Shown here piece after piece: positions 34,808 through 43,113 of a DNA stretch of 64,000 bases. The DNA is taken from contig NZ_JASF01000005.1 in NCBI RefSeq assembly GCF_000622405.1, positions 62,001 through 126,000 of the forward strand, in the 5' to 3' direction. The notes beneath the pieces were generated by a model that saw nothing but the letters and a program-made list of their open reading frames with translations, made no database searches and was not told where the DNA came from. The translations under genes and the position numbers were made by a program. This DNA comes from Sulfitobacter donghicola DSW-25 = KCTC 12864 = JCM 14565 (GTDB lineage Bacteria > Pseudomonadota > Alphaproteobacteria > Rhodobacterales > Rhodobacteraceae). How positions within the stretch are numbered: the first letter of the stretch is position 1; each line of letters opens with the position of its first letter.

Positions 34808-35772
34808 AGCGTGCGCAGGGCTTCGATCATCTGAGCCAGAATAGAAACCGCGATCTCGGCAGGGCCAGAGGCCCCGATATCCAGCCCCACAGGCCCCCGT
34901 ATGCGCCCAATGGCATGGGGATCAAACCCTGCGGCGTTCAGCCGCTCAACCCGCCCTGCATGGGTGCGTTTAGAGCCCAGCGCCCCAATGTAATACGCAT
35001 CGGAATTCAGGCCGACAAGAAGCGCAGGATCATCCAGTTTTGGATCATGGGTCAGCAGGACAAGAGCCGTGCGCGCATCCAGCCCCAAATCGTTCAGCGC
35101 CGCATCGGGCCAATCATTAATCACCCGCGCCTCAGGAAAGCGCGCGGCCGAGCCAAAAGCTTCGCGCGGGTCGATCACAACAGGGTCAAACCCCGCAATC
35201 TGCGCCATCGGGACCAAAGCCTGCGCGATGTGAACGGCGCCAACAACGCACAAGCGCAAAGGCGGGTTATGGATGGCAACAAAGGTCTTTTCGTCTTCCA
35301 ATATGCCCGAGCGGTCCTTGCGAAACCGCTCTTCATGGCCATGCGTAACCAGACTATGGGCCGTGCCATCCAAGGCGACGCTATAGGCAATCGGTTTACG
35401 GGCTTGGCGCGCCGCGACGAGCTGCTCTAGCAGTGCCAGCGGCATACCGCCCTCTCCGATGGGTTCAACCAGCACTCGGATGGTGCCGCCACAGGCCAGC
35501 CCAACGGCAAAGGCATCGCCATCGCTGACACCGTATTCCAGCAATTTGGTTTCATTGTCTTCTAGGGCTTCCAATGCTTCAACAACGACCGCCCCCTCAA
35601 CACATCCACCCGAAACCGAGCCCTCCATCTCGGCGGCATCAGAGACAACCATCTGCGCCCCCACGCGGCGCGGCGCAGAGCCCCATGTTTCGACCACAGT
35701 GGCAATTGCGGCTTTTTTGCCCCCCGAAATCCAGGCCAAGGCCTGTTCGGGTGCTCCTGATATGTTTGTCAT
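34804..35772 (-). CDS. XdhC/CoxI-family maturation factor
   Basis: 322 residues. N-terminal XdhC domain (AIATVVETWGSAPRRVGAQM; GSVSGGCVEGAVV) and C-terminal Rossmann domain (LRLCVVGAVHIAQALVPMA; LTHDPKLDDPAL; YIGALGSKRTH; GPVGLDIGA). These proteins bind and sulfurate Moco for xanthine-oxidase-family enzymes. The usual GAGH loop is GAVH here. It is the first gene of a minus-strand group running toward coxSLM, divergent from bolA. Confidence 0.9.
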   Translation of the reverse strand: MTNISGAPEQALAWISGGKKAAIATVVETWGSAPRRVGAQMVVSDAAEMEGSVSGGCVEGAVVVEALEALEDNETKLLEYGVSDGDAFAVGLACGGTIRVLVEPIGEGGMPLALLEQLVAARQARKPIAYSVALDGTAHSLVTHGHEERFRKDRSGILEDEKTFVAIHNPPLRLCVVGAVHIAQALVPMAQIAGFDPVVIDPREAFGSAARFPEARVINDWPDAALNDLGLDARTALVLLTHDPKLDDPALLVGLNSDAYYIGALGSKRTHAGRVERLNAAGFDPHAIGRIRGPVGLDIGASGPAEIAVSILAQMIEALRTL

Positions 35773-35938
35773 CTTCAAAAGCCTTTTTGGAAATTTCTGT
35801 GGCATGGCGTAACAAAAGAGCCCCCACCGTCTGACAATCCGCTGTTCTGTGCAAGGTGGGATTGTGTTCCCTTGCGTGCAAGCCCCTGCACTATTACATC
35901 TAGAAAAACACAGCCCCAATCCAAAAGGAAGCCCGCCC

Positions 35939-36175
35939 ATGCCCATGCAAGCCAGTGAGATCGAAGACCTTCTGCGGATCAGTTTTCCCGATGCGCAGAT
36001 TGTGGTCGAAGGCAACGATGGCGTGCATATGGCTGCTATGGTTGTCGACGAAAGCTTTCGCGGCAAAAACCGCGTTCAGCAACAGCGCGCCGTATACGCA
36101 GCCCTAAAGGGCAAGATGGACGGATCAAACGGGGATCTGCACGCGCTGGCCCTAACAACCAAAGTGCCGGAGTAA
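35939..36175 (+). CDS. bolA: BolA-family protein
   Basis: 78 residues. BolA core: IEDLLRISFPDAQIVVEGNDGVHMAAMVV...FRGKNRVQQQRAVYAALKGKM, cited as VEGNDGVHM and QRAVYAALK. The GNDGVH loop contains the conserved His that joins a glutaredoxin in a shared 2Fe-2S cluster. The monothiol glutaredoxin two genes downstream is the natural partner. ATG 35939 follows AAGGAA. Confidence 0.92.
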   Translation: MPMQASEIEDLLRISFPDAQIVVEGNDGVHMAAMVVDESFRGKNRVQQQRAVYAALKGKMDGSNGDLHALALTTKVPE

Positions 36176-36182
36176 CCGCCCC

Positions 36183-36548
36183 GTGTGGCTTTGGCTTTTG
36201 GGGGTGGTCGTCTTGGCCGTGGTTGTGATCAGCGCCGCGCAATACCGCGCTGCCAATCGCAGCTATGTGCCCCTTAGCCAACGCCAACCCGAGCGGCGGC
36301 GCGAAGCGGCGCAAAAAACGCCCCTTGGTTACGAAGCGCTGGACATGAGCGGTGTACACCGCGCCCAACGCATGAACCAAGGGTTAGAGCGCTCTACCAT
36401 TCTATCGCCCCGCCTATTCGGGAAAAAAGGCTCGGAGCTAGACGATATCATCGACCCCGAGGGGCTTTCCCTACCGGATAATGAAACCTATAGCGCGCGC
36501 TATCACGCCGCGTTTCACAAAGACACGAACAAGGACAAAGACAAATGA
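36183..36548 (+). CDS. Small membrane-anchored protein between bolA and grxD
   Basis: 121 residues starting at GTG 36183. An N-terminal transmembrane segment (about 2-20) is followed by a charged, mostly disordered tail ending in [10 protein letters not shown] do not recognise the family. It begins seven bases after bolA and overlaps grxD by four bases (ATGA), so it is translated with them. Confidence 0.75.
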   Translation: MWLWLLGVVVLAVVVISAAQYRAANRSYVPLSQRQPERRREAAQKTPLGYEALDMSGVHRAQRMNQGLERSTILSPRLFGKKGSELDDIIDPEGLSLPDNETYSARYHAAFHKDTNKDKDK

Positions 36549-36907
36549 GCGATGCAAACCAAGCCATCAAAGACACCATCACAGGGAATGACGTGGTTCT
36601 TTTCATGAAGGGCACAAAAGAAATGCCGCAATGCGGTTTTTCCTCACGCGTGGCGGGCGTGTTGAACTATATGGCCATCGATTATGCTGATGTGAACGTT
36701 CTGGCCGATGAAACCCTGCGTCAGGGGATCAAGGATTTCTCTGATTGGCCCACCATCCCCCAGCTTTACGTTAAGGGTGAGTTTATCGGCGGCTGCGATA
36801 TCATCACCGAGATGACCCTGTCAGGTGAGCTGGATACATTGTTCGCCGAGAACGGCGTAACCTTTGATAAAGAAGCTGCTGATAAGATACGCGAAGCCAA
36901 CGGCTAA
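36545..36907 (+). CDS. grxD: Monothiol glutaredoxin (Grx4/GrxD type)
   Basis: 120 residues. The CGFS active site is present ([10 protein letters not shown]), with the glutathione-site [19 protein letters not shown]. Such proteins bind a bridging 2Fe-2S cluster, alone or with BolA, and act in iron sensing and cluster transfer. Confidence 0.95.
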   Translation: MSDANQAIKDTITGNDVVLFMKGTKEMPQCGFSSRVAGVLNYMAIDYADVNVLADETLRQGIKDFSDWPTIPQLYVKGEFIGGCDIITEMTLSGELDTLFAENGVTFDKEAADKIREANG

Positions 36908-36936
36908 GCCTTGGGTTAAAATGCCCTCCAAAAGTG

Positions 36937-36970
36937 AGAAAGCGCAGCTTGGGATCAAGATGCGCTTTCT
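36937..36970. terminator. Bidirectional terminator between grxD and zapA
   Basis: AGAAAGCGCA (36937-36946) pairs perfectly with TGCGCTTTCT (36961-36970); an inner CTTG/CAAG extends the stem around a GGAT loop. T-rich sequence follows on the plus strand. Confidence 0.85.
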
Positions 36971-37001
36971 TCATTTTAAGTGAACTTTATCGGGGGGCTG
37001 A

Positions 37002-37394
37002 TTAGCCGCCGACCTTTTCGTCGACCTCAGCCGCAAGCGATTCTGCGCGGGCTGCAATTTCGGCCAATGTGTCGGTAACCGATTGCGGCACAACGGGCAC
37101 TTCGATGCGCTCTGGCTCGACCACCACATTGCGCAGCCCTTCCAGCTCGGCCTCACGTTCGGCCAGCTCGGCGCGCACTTCGACGATCTTATCCTCAACG
37201 CTTGCGGTTTTATCCGCCAGCATCAGCCCCGCCATCAACAACATCCGCGCCTCGGGCATACGCCCTACCGCATCGGCCAGCACTTGGGCTTCGTCGTCCA
37301 GCATTTTGGCGGCTGAGTGCAGATAGCTTTCCTCGCCCTCCTGACAGGCCACATCAAAATGGCGACCGCCAATCGAAATCTTTACCTCTGGCAT
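37002..37394 (-). CDS. zapA: Cell division protein ZapA
   Basis: 130 residues. ZapA N-terminal domain (VKISIGGRHFDVACQEGEESYLHSAAKMLDDEA, cited as GGRHFDVAC and AAKMLDDE), MLLMAGLMLAD, then a coiled coil rich in Glu/Ala. It bundles FtsZ filaments. It overlaps the upstream coiled-coil gene by one base (TAATG). A small RNA such as 6S often follows zapA in proteobacteria, but there is no room for it here. Confidence 0.9.
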   Translation of the reverse strand: MPEVKISIGGRHFDVACQEGEESYLHSAAKMLDDEAQVLADAVGRMPEARMLLMAGLMLADKTASVEDKIVEVRAELAEREAELEGLRNVVVEPERIEVPVVPQSVTDTLAEIAARAESLAAEVDEKVGG

Positions 37395-37885
37395 TATGCG
37401 TCCTCCTGAGGGGTCTTATTGTCCGAGGCAGCATCTACCAACGGCTGAAGGCTGGACAGGATCACCGAAGCTTCGGCGACATCGGCAGCGCGGGCAGCGC
37501 GCAGGGCTTCCAGCTCGGCCAGCATTGCCTTGTTGATCAGATGGGGTTCCCCCACGCCTTCGGCGTTGGCTTCGCGCAGGGCCGAGCAGGCATCATTCAG
37601 CTGTGCATTGGCGCGGCGGACACGTTGCAGTTCGATATCCAGCTGCGCCATACGCGCCTGTCCTTCGTCAACCTGCGCGCGCAGGGCGGCCAGCTCGGTT
37701 TCGGATTTGGTGCGCAGGCTGCGCACACGTTCTTGCAATTGTGCGTTGGCGGTTCGTTCGTCCTCTAGCAGACGCAGCGTTTCCTCATCAGGGCCAGCAG
37801 ATGCAGCCCCCAGTTTATCCAGCCCGAACGCGACCTGATCTATTGCTGCGGTAATCCGCCGCTGTAGCTCTTCTATATCGCTCAT
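37394..37885 (-). CDS. Coiled-coil protein upstream of zapA
   Basis: 163 residues. A continuous coiled coil (about 5-130) with heptads such as ELAALRAQVDEGQARMAQLDIELQR, here in part, and a short tail. It has no membrane segment. Position and coupling to zapA suggest a divisome role, by context only. Start 37885 follows AGAGGGG. Confidence 0.8.
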   Translation of the reverse strand: MSDIEELQRRITAAIDQVAFGLDKLGAASAGPDEETLRLLEDERTANAQLQERVRSLRTKSETELAALRAQVDEGQARMAQLDIELQRVRRANAQLNDACSALREANAEGVGEPHLINKAMLAELEALRAARAADVAEASVILSSLQPLVDAASDNKTPQEDA

Positions 37886-37927
37886 ATGCCCCTCTTGGTT
37901 ACTCAACCGCGTACCGACCCTTGCATG

Positions 37928-37947
37928 GTGCGAATCGGTTCGCGCAC
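37928..37947. promoter_or_regulatory. Inverted repeat in the coiled-coil/tkt divergent region
   Basis: GCGAA-TCGG-TTCGC (37930-37943), flanked by GT and GCAC so that the arms approach GTGCGAA/TTCGC(G)CAC. It lies 43 bases upstream of the coiled-coil gene and about 195 bases upstream of tkt. The rest of 37886-38140 shows no gene. Confidence 0.35.
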
Positions 37948-38140
37948 AATATTGGAGTAATCCTACCTAAACTGGGGATAAATTGCTGCCCCCCTTTCAG
38001 AACAGCGGCTTGGCCCCAAAACTTCATGCCCCACGTGAACAAACGCCCTGTTTCCTATGCTTGATCTTTTGCGCTGCCCTGATATGCAGCGCCAAACCGC
38101 TCTTATTAACACTGCCCCTCTTATACAGGAGTCACCGCGC

Positions 38141-40156
38141 GTGGATCTCAAAGCTCTTCAAACCGCCCACCCCGAACATTGGTCCAAGGCGGCCGCCATC
38201 CGCGCCCTGACGCTGGACGCGGTTGCCGAGGCGAACTCGGGCCACTCTGGCATGCCGATTGGCATGGCCGATGTTGCGACCGTATTGTTCGAAAACCACC
38301 TAAAATTCGACGCGGCTGATCCAAACTGGCCTGACCGTGACCGTTTCATCCTGTCCGCTGGCCACGGCTCGATGCTCATCTATTCTCTGCTGCACCTTGT
38401 TGGCGATGCGCAGTTCCCGATCGAAGAGATCCGCAACTTCCGCCAGATGGGCGCACGCACGGCGGGCCACCCCGAGAACTTCCTAGCCGATGCGATCGAA
38501 ACCACCACGGGTCCACTGGGCCAAGGTATTGCGAACTCGGTCGGGTTTGCCATGGCCGAAGAAATCCAGCGCGCCACCTATGGCGCCAAAGTGGTAGATC
38601 ACAACACATATGTCATCGCGGGTGACGGCTGCCTGATGGAAGGTGTGAGCCAAGAGGCGATCACCCTTGCGGGTCGTCACAAGCTGAGCAAGCTGATCGT
38701 GATGTGGGACAATAACAACATCACCATCGACGGGCCAGTGACCCTGTCCGATACCTCTGATCAGGTTGCGCGTTTCCGTGCCGCAGGTTGGGACGTTCAG
38801 GAAATCGACGGCCATAACCCTGTTGAGATCGACGCAGCCCTAACAGCGGCGCGCAAGACCGACACGCCAAGCATGATCGCCTGCAAAACCCACATCGCGT
38901 TGGGTCACGCAGCACAAGACACCTCCAAAGGCCACGGTGCGTTGACCGACCCTGCACAAATGGTTGCCGCCAAAGAAGCATGGGGCTGGACAGCAGCGCC
39001 ATTCGACATCCCTGCCGACATCAAATCCGCATGGGAAGCCATTGGCAGCCGCGGCGCAGACGCCCGCCGCGCGTGGGAAGAACGTTTTGACAAGATGCCC
39101 CGCTCCAAGCGCGAGACATTCAACCGCGCCCTAGCTGGCGAAGCGCCAAAGAAACTCAGCGCGACGATCAAAGCCTTCAAAAAGCAAACATCCGAAAACG
39201 CGCCAAAACTGGCGACACGGGCGTCGTCTGAAAAAGTGTTGGAAGTGATCAACCCGATCATGCCTGAAACTGTAGGCGGCTCCGCTGACCTTACCGGTTC
39301 CAACAACACCAAAACGTCAGACATGGGCGTCTTTGATCTGGATAGCCGCGATGGCCGCTATGTCTACTGGGGCATCCGTGAGCACGGCATGGCCTCGGCG
39401 ATGAACGGCATGGCGCTGCACGGTGGTGTGCGCCCCTACTCTGGTACATTCATGTGCTTTACCGATTATGCGCGCCCTGCGATGCGCCTGTCGGCCCTGA
39501 TGCAAATGCCTGTTGTCTACGTGATGACACACGACAGCATCGGTTTGGGCGAAGACGGCCCAACGCACCAGCCTGTTGAGCACCTAGCCATGAGCCGCGC
39601 GACACCAAACACATTGGTATTCCGCCCAGCGGACACGGTAGAGACCGCCGAGGCATGGGAAGTGGCCCTGACACAGGAAGCCACCCCTTCTGTTCTATCT
39701 CTGACACGTCAGGGCCTGCCAACTGTGCGGACCGAGCATAAGACAAAGAACCTGACCGCGCAGGGTGCCTACACATTGGCAGAAGCCGAAGGCAAACGTC
39801 AGGTTATTCTGATCGCTACGGGCTCCGAAGTTGAGATCGCGCTGAAAGCCCGTGATCTGCTACAGGCCGAAGGCATCGGCACCCGCGTTGTGTCCATGCC
39901 GTGTATGGAACTGTTTGCACAGCAAGACGAAGCCTATCGCAAGCGCGTCCTTCCAGGTGGCGCGGTACGTGTTGGCATTGAGGCTGGCATGCGCCAAGGC
40001 TGGGATCAGTGGCTGCTGGGCGAGCGCGGCAAATGGGGCAAAGCGGACTTTGTCGGAATGGAGCGTTTCGGCGCCTCTGCCCCTGCTGGTGAGCTGTTCG
40101 AAAAATTCGGCATCACGGCCCAGAACGTTGCAGAAAAGGCAAAAGCCCTCCTGTAA
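38141..40156 (+). CDS. tkt: Transketolase
   Basis: 671 residues from a GTG start with AGGAG nine bases upstream (38127-38131). Thiamine-diphosphate motif [13 protein letters not shown]...[10 protein letters not shown]-terminal [26 protein letters not shown] (cited in part); [19 protein letters not shown]; and [14 protein letters not shown]. It serves the non-oxidative pentose phosphate pathway. A terminator follows, so gap is a separate unit, unlike Calvin-cycle tkt-gap operons. Confidence 0.97.
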   Translation: MDLKALQTAHPEHWSKAAAIRALTLDAVAEANSGHSGMPIGMADVATVLFENHLKFDAADPNWPDRDRFILSAGHGSMLIYSLLHLVGDAQFPIEEIRNFRQMGARTAGHPENFLADAIETTTGPLGQGIANSVGFAMAEEIQRATYGAKVVDHNTYVIAGDGCLMEGVSQEAITLAGRHKLSKLIVMWDNNNITIDGPVTLSDTSDQVARFRAAGWDVQEIDGHNPVEIDAALTAARKTDTPSMIACKTHIALGHAAQDTSKGHGALTDPAQMVAAKEAWGWTAAPFDIPADIKSAWEAIGSRGADARRAWEERFDKMPRSKRETFNRALAGEAPKKLSATIKAFKKQTSENAPKLATRASSEKVLEVINPIMPETVGGSADLTGSNNTKTSDMGVFDLDSRDGRYVYWGIREHGMASAMNGMALHGGVRPYSGTFMCFTDYARPAMRLSALMQMPVVYVMTHDSIGLGEDGPTHQPVEHLAMSRATPNTLVFRPADTVETAEAWEVALTQEATPSVLSLTRQGLPTVRTEHKTKNLTAQGAYTLAEAEGKRQVILIATGSEVEIALKARDLLQAEGIGTRVVSMPCMELFAQQDEAYRKRVLPGGAVRVGIEAGMRQGWDQWLLGERGKWGKADFVGMERFGASAPAGELFEKFGITAQNVAEKAKALL

Positions 40157-40177
40157 GGTATCCCAAATCACATTTTC

Positions 40178-40211
40178 ACGGCGGCGCTTTCTAAAAGGCG
40201 CCGCCGTTTTT
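40178..40211 (+). terminator. Rho-independent terminator after tkt
   Basis: ACGGCGGCGC (40178-40187) pairs with GCGCCGCCGT (40198-40207) around a 10-base loop, followed by TTTTT. Confidence 0.9.
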
Positions 40212-40328
40212 GTTTCAGCCGACGAAACAGATTGATGCCCTATTGCGCCTTATTCGTACCAATTCTGCCACATTTCCGGCGATGTTCAGCCACAACAGGC
40301 TTCTAAACAGAGGGGGTCTTGATCGAAA

Positions 40329-40344
40329 TTAATTCTCGCTTAAC
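40329..40344 (+). promoter_or_regulatory. CtrA-type box upstream of the 59-residue membrane protein
   Basis: TTAATTCTCGCTTAAC fits TTAA-N7-TTAAC exactly. It ends 50 bases before the start codon at 40395, a usual distance for a site overlapping the -35 region. Confidence 0.65.
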
Positions 40345-40394
40345 GATTAGGGCACAACCTGTAATAAGAAACAAATAAGCGAGGGAGACATAAG

Positions 40395-40574
40395 ATGGCC
40401 TATATCCTGACAGCGATTATGACCGGCGGCGTTGCTGCTCTTCTTTCATTGTTTACGGGTGGCAGCTTTGGTGAAATTCTTTGGAACTATGTTTTGTTCG
40501 GCCATTTAGGCATGGCAGCGCTGGCCACTGCAGCTGTGATGAGCGCGGCAATGAACAATTCGAAACAAAGCTGA
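40395..40574 (+). CDS. 59-residue membrane protein behind a CtrA-type box
   Basis: A short reading frame from ATG 40395 with GAGGGAGA six bases upstream. It has two hydrophobic helices: AYILTAIMTGGVAALLSLFTGG in part (residues 2-20) and YVLFGHLGMAALATAAVMSAAM in part (residues 31-50), joined by a short GEILWN turn. No family recognised. The strong ribosome site, clean stop followed by a hairpin, and upstream CtrA-type box support it as a real gene. Confidence 0.72.
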   Translation: MAYILTAIMTGGVAALLSLFTGGSFGEILWNYVLFGHLGMAALATAAVMSAAMNNSKQS

Positions 40575-40593
40575 ACACGGCATTCGTAACCGC

Positions 40594-40622
40594 GGTGATC
40601 GCCCCATCTAGGGCAGATCACC
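40594..40622. terminator. Hairpin between the 59-residue gene and the DUF808 gene
   Basis: GGTGATC (40594-40600) pairs with GATCACC (40616-40622), plus GCCC/GGGC inside with one bulged A. It lies between convergent genes. Confidence 0.7.
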
Positions 40623-40642
40623 AGATGCTTTCGGGCTAAAAC

Positions 40643-41617
40643 TTACGATTTCTTTGAAAACACGCGCCGCCAGATTGGCGTCACGACCTTCTCTCCCACA
40701 GGGATGAGCATCAGGCCCAGAACGAGGCCAAGAACCCCATCAATCGTCGCTTTTACAAGCCATTCGGTGAATCCCGCCCATGCGGCAGGTACGGCGTGCC
40801 CTAAATCATAAGCCACATCGTGGATCAGATGCGCAGGGGCGCCGACACCGACTTCTTCGAGCCCGTGCACGATGATTGACCCGCCAACCCACAACATCGC
40901 GGCGGTACCCACAACTGTGAGCAGCTTTAGAAACCCTGGCATCCCTTTGACCAGCCCACGGCCCATGGCGCGCACACCCGAAAGGCGGCTTTTGTTGGCC
41001 ATGGCCAAGCCGATGTCGTCCATTTTAACGATCAAGGCCACCGATCCGTAAACCGCAACCGTAATCATCACGGCAACAGCGGCCAGCGTTGCCGCCTCCA
41101 TCCAGAAACTGCTGGGCGGAATGGCGGCAAGGGTGATCGTCATGATTTCGGCTGACAGGATAAAATCGGTCTTGATCGCGCCCTGCGCCTTTTCTTCTTC
41201 CAGCGCGGCAGGATCGGATATGGTGTCTTCCTTGCCCGCGTGATCTTCGTGGCCGTGGCTCCACCCCATGACATGGGCGACCTTTTCGGCGCCTTCAAAA
41301 CACAGGTAAGCCCCGCCGAGCATCAACAGCGGTGCAATGGCCCATGGCGCGAAGGCTGACAAAGCCAGCCCAGCAGGAAGTAGAAAAAGCAGCTTGTTGC
41401 GCAGGCTCCCTTTGGTGATCCGCCAGATCACAGGCAACTCGCGGTCCGCCTCAAACCCCTGAACGTATTTTGGCGTAACGGCAGCATCATCAATCACGGC
41501 CCCTGCCGCCTTGGCCGAAGCCTTGGTCGCCTGCCCAATCACATCATCCACCGAGGATGCCGCAACTTTGGCAATTGCTGCGACATCATCCAAAAGGGCG
41601 ATCAGTCCACTCATCAT
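40643..41617 (-). CDS. DUF808 family membrane protein (YedI-like)
   Basis: 324 residues. Start MSGLIALLDDVAAIAKVAASSVDDV (cited in part) followed by several hydrophobic segments, LMLGGAYLCFEGAEKV and, later, GHxH-like SHGHEDHAG and a conserved EWLVKATIDGVLGLVLGL, matching DUF808. Function unknown. GGAGAG precedes the ATGATG start, so either ATG (41617 or 41614) could be used. Confidence 0.88.
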   Translation of the reverse strand: MMSGLIALLDDVAAIAKVAASSVDDVIGQATKASAKAAGAVIDDAAVTPKYVQGFEADRELPVIWRITKGSLRNKLLFLLPAGLALSAFAPWAIAPLLMLGGAYLCFEGAEKVAHVMGWSHGHEDHAGKEDTISDPAALEEEKAQGAIKTDFILSAEIMTITLAAIPPSSFWMEAATLAAVAVMITVAVYGSVALIVKMDDIGLAMANKSRLSGVRAMGRGLVKGMPGFLKLLTVVGTAAMLWVGGSIIVHGLEEVGVGAPAHLIHDVAYDLGHAVPAAWAGFTEWLVKATIDGVLGLVLGLMLIPVGEKVVTPIWRRVFSKKS

Positions 41618-41682
41618 TTCTCTCCGTCATTTCCACCCGATCTGCTAAACCATCAGGCGAGATTTTCCAATACGTCCAAACC

Positions 41683-41713
41683 GTTACCGCTAACTCAAAA
41701 CTTTAACGCTAAC
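41683..41713. promoter_or_regulatory. Tandem LacI-type operators upstream of gap1
   Basis: GTTACCGCTAAC (41683-41694) fits GTTA-N-CG-N-TAAC exactly; TTTAACGCTAAC (41702-41713) differs by one base. Centres are 19 bp apart. The central CG with flanking TA is typical of LacI-family operators, including sites of carbon-metabolism regulators in Rhodobacterales. Confidence 0.6.
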
Positions 41714-41801
41714 ATCGGGCAAGCGGATGGTTTTGGCTCTGGCCCCTCTGGGGTTTCGCCGTTTATAGCGTGCCCAACAAGATCACACAAAGGAGCCTAT
41801 C

Positions 41802-42803
41802 ATGACCATCAAAGTCGGGATCAACGGTTTTGGCCGCATCGGCCGCTGCACCCTTTCACACATCGCGCGCTCTGCACGCGAAGATATCGAAGTGATCAAG
41901 CTGAACGCGACAGGCCCCATCGAAACAGCCGCCCACATGCTGCGCTACGATTCTGTTCACGGGCGTTTCCCGAATGAAGTTTCCGTAGACGAAAACTATT
42001 TGAACCTCGGCCAGAACGACATCGAAGTCATGTCGACCTATAACATGGAAGAGCTGGACTGGTCCGGTTGTGACGTGGTTCTGGAATGTACTGGCAAATT
42101 CAACGACGGTAACAAGGCCCGCACCCACATCGAACAGGGCGCGAAAAAGGTTCTTTTGTCTGCGCCAGGTAAAAACGTTGATCGTACTGTTGTATTTGGG
42201 GTGAACGACCACGAATTGCTGGCCTCCGAGACGATGATCTCGAATGGTTCATGCACGACGAACTGCCTCGCGCCGCTTGCCAAGGTGATGCACGAAGCCG
42301 TTGGCATCGAAAGCGGTCTGATGACGACCATCCACAGCTATACAGGTGACCAGCCAACGCTGGACCGCCGCCACAGCGACCTCTATCGCGCACGCGCGGC
42401 AGCGATGGCAATCATCCCGACATCGACAGGTGCTGCAAAAGCACTGGGCGAAGTCATGCCAAGCCTGAAAGGCCGCTTGGACGGAACAGCGATGCGTGTT
42501 CCGACGCCAAACGTCAGCGCCGTTGACCTGACCTTTACCGCTTCGCGCGATGTGACCGTAGAAGAGATCAACCTCGCTGCGAAAACCGCTGCTGAAGGGG
42601 CAATGTCACGGGTATTTGCCTATGATCCTGCGCCAAAAGTGTCGATCGACTTTAACCAGACCGAGCACAGCTCGATCTTTGCGCCCGATCAGACCATCGT
42701 TGTGGCAGGCCGCACGGTGCGGGTTCTGGCATGGTATGATAACGAATGGGCCTTCTCTGTTCGTATGGCCGATTTGGCCACTGTCATGGGCCAATTGGGC
42801 TAA
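41802..42803 (+). CDS. gap: Glyceraldehyde-3-phosphate dehydrogenase, GapB-like (gap1)
   Basis: 333 residues. Active Cys in SNGSCTTNCLAP and catalytic His in TTIHSYTGD. The Asp that normally selects NAD (Asp32 in Bacillus numbering) is Ala36 here (KLNATGP), and the residues usually Leu-Pro at 187-188 are Arg-Arg (LDRRHSD). Loss of that Asp with basic replacements is the pattern of NADP-using, anabolic GapB enzymes. The start has AAAGGAG upstream. A second gap gene lies 310 bases downstream. Confidence 0.95.
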   Translation: MTIKVGINGFGRIGRCTLSHIARSAREDIEVIKLNATGPIETAAHMLRYDSVHGRFPNEVSVDENYLNLGQNDIEVMSTYNMEELDWSGCDVVLECTGKFNDGNKARTHIEQGAKKVLLSAPGKNVDRTVVFGVNDHELLASETMISNGSCTTNCLAPLAKVMHEAVGIESGLMTTIHSYTGDQPTLDRRHSDLYRARAAAMAIIPTSTGAAKALGEVMPSLKGRLDGTAMRVPTPNVSAVDLTFTASRDVTVEEINLAAKTAAEGAMSRVFAYDPAPKVSIDFNQTEHSSIFAPDQTIVVAGRTVRVLAWYDNEWAFSVRMADLATVMGQLG

Positions 42804-42861
42804 GGCTTGTTGCCAGCTGTTGCCTGCCCTAGAAAGGGCGGGCAATGATAAAGGGTGCAGC

Positions 42862-43005
42862 ATGACAAACCGGATCGCTTTAGTTCTTGGACTAATTATC
42901 GTCTGCGCCCTCGTCTTGGACTATGTCTATTTCGGAACCGAACACATTGTGTTCCTTGGCAAAAAACTGGCCGAGCTGATCGAATGGCTCGCCTTTTGGC
43001 GCTAA
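42862..43005 (+). CDS. 47-residue membrane protein between the two gap genes
   Basis: ATG 42862 follows AAAGGG six bases upstream. The product has one strong N-terminal transmembrane helix (residues 5-22, IALVLGLIIVCALVLDYV in form) and a short amphipathic tail ending LIEWLAFWR. I recall similar small proteins beside roseobacter gap genes, but no function is known. A hairpin (42822-42843) precedes it. Confidence 0.72.
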   Translation: MTNRIALVLGLIIVCALVLDYVYFGTEHIVFLGKKLAELIEWLAFWR

Positions 43006-43055
43006 CCCCTTTTCACAGCTAAATCTTAACGCCTGTAACTTCTGCATGGTTGCTG

Positions 43056-43094
43056 TTGACAGCTGTGCTTTGCGCCGTATGTTTGCGCAAACAT
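43056..43094 (+). promoter_or_regulatory. Core promoter of gap2 overlapped by a 16-bp palindrome
   Basis: TTGACA (43056-43061) and, after 16 bases, TATGTT (43078-43083) resemble a sigma-70 promoter. The perfect palindrome ATGTTTGCGCAAACAT (43079-43094) covers the -10 box, so a bound repressor would block RNA polymerase. It ends 19 bases before the start codon. Confidence 0.6.
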
Positions 43095-43113
43095 TCCTTA
43101 TTACAGGTGAAAT

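Noticed and set aside
36908..37001. 6S RNA gene next to zapA
   Set aside because: The space is occupied by a terminator hairpin and is too short for a 6S RNA.
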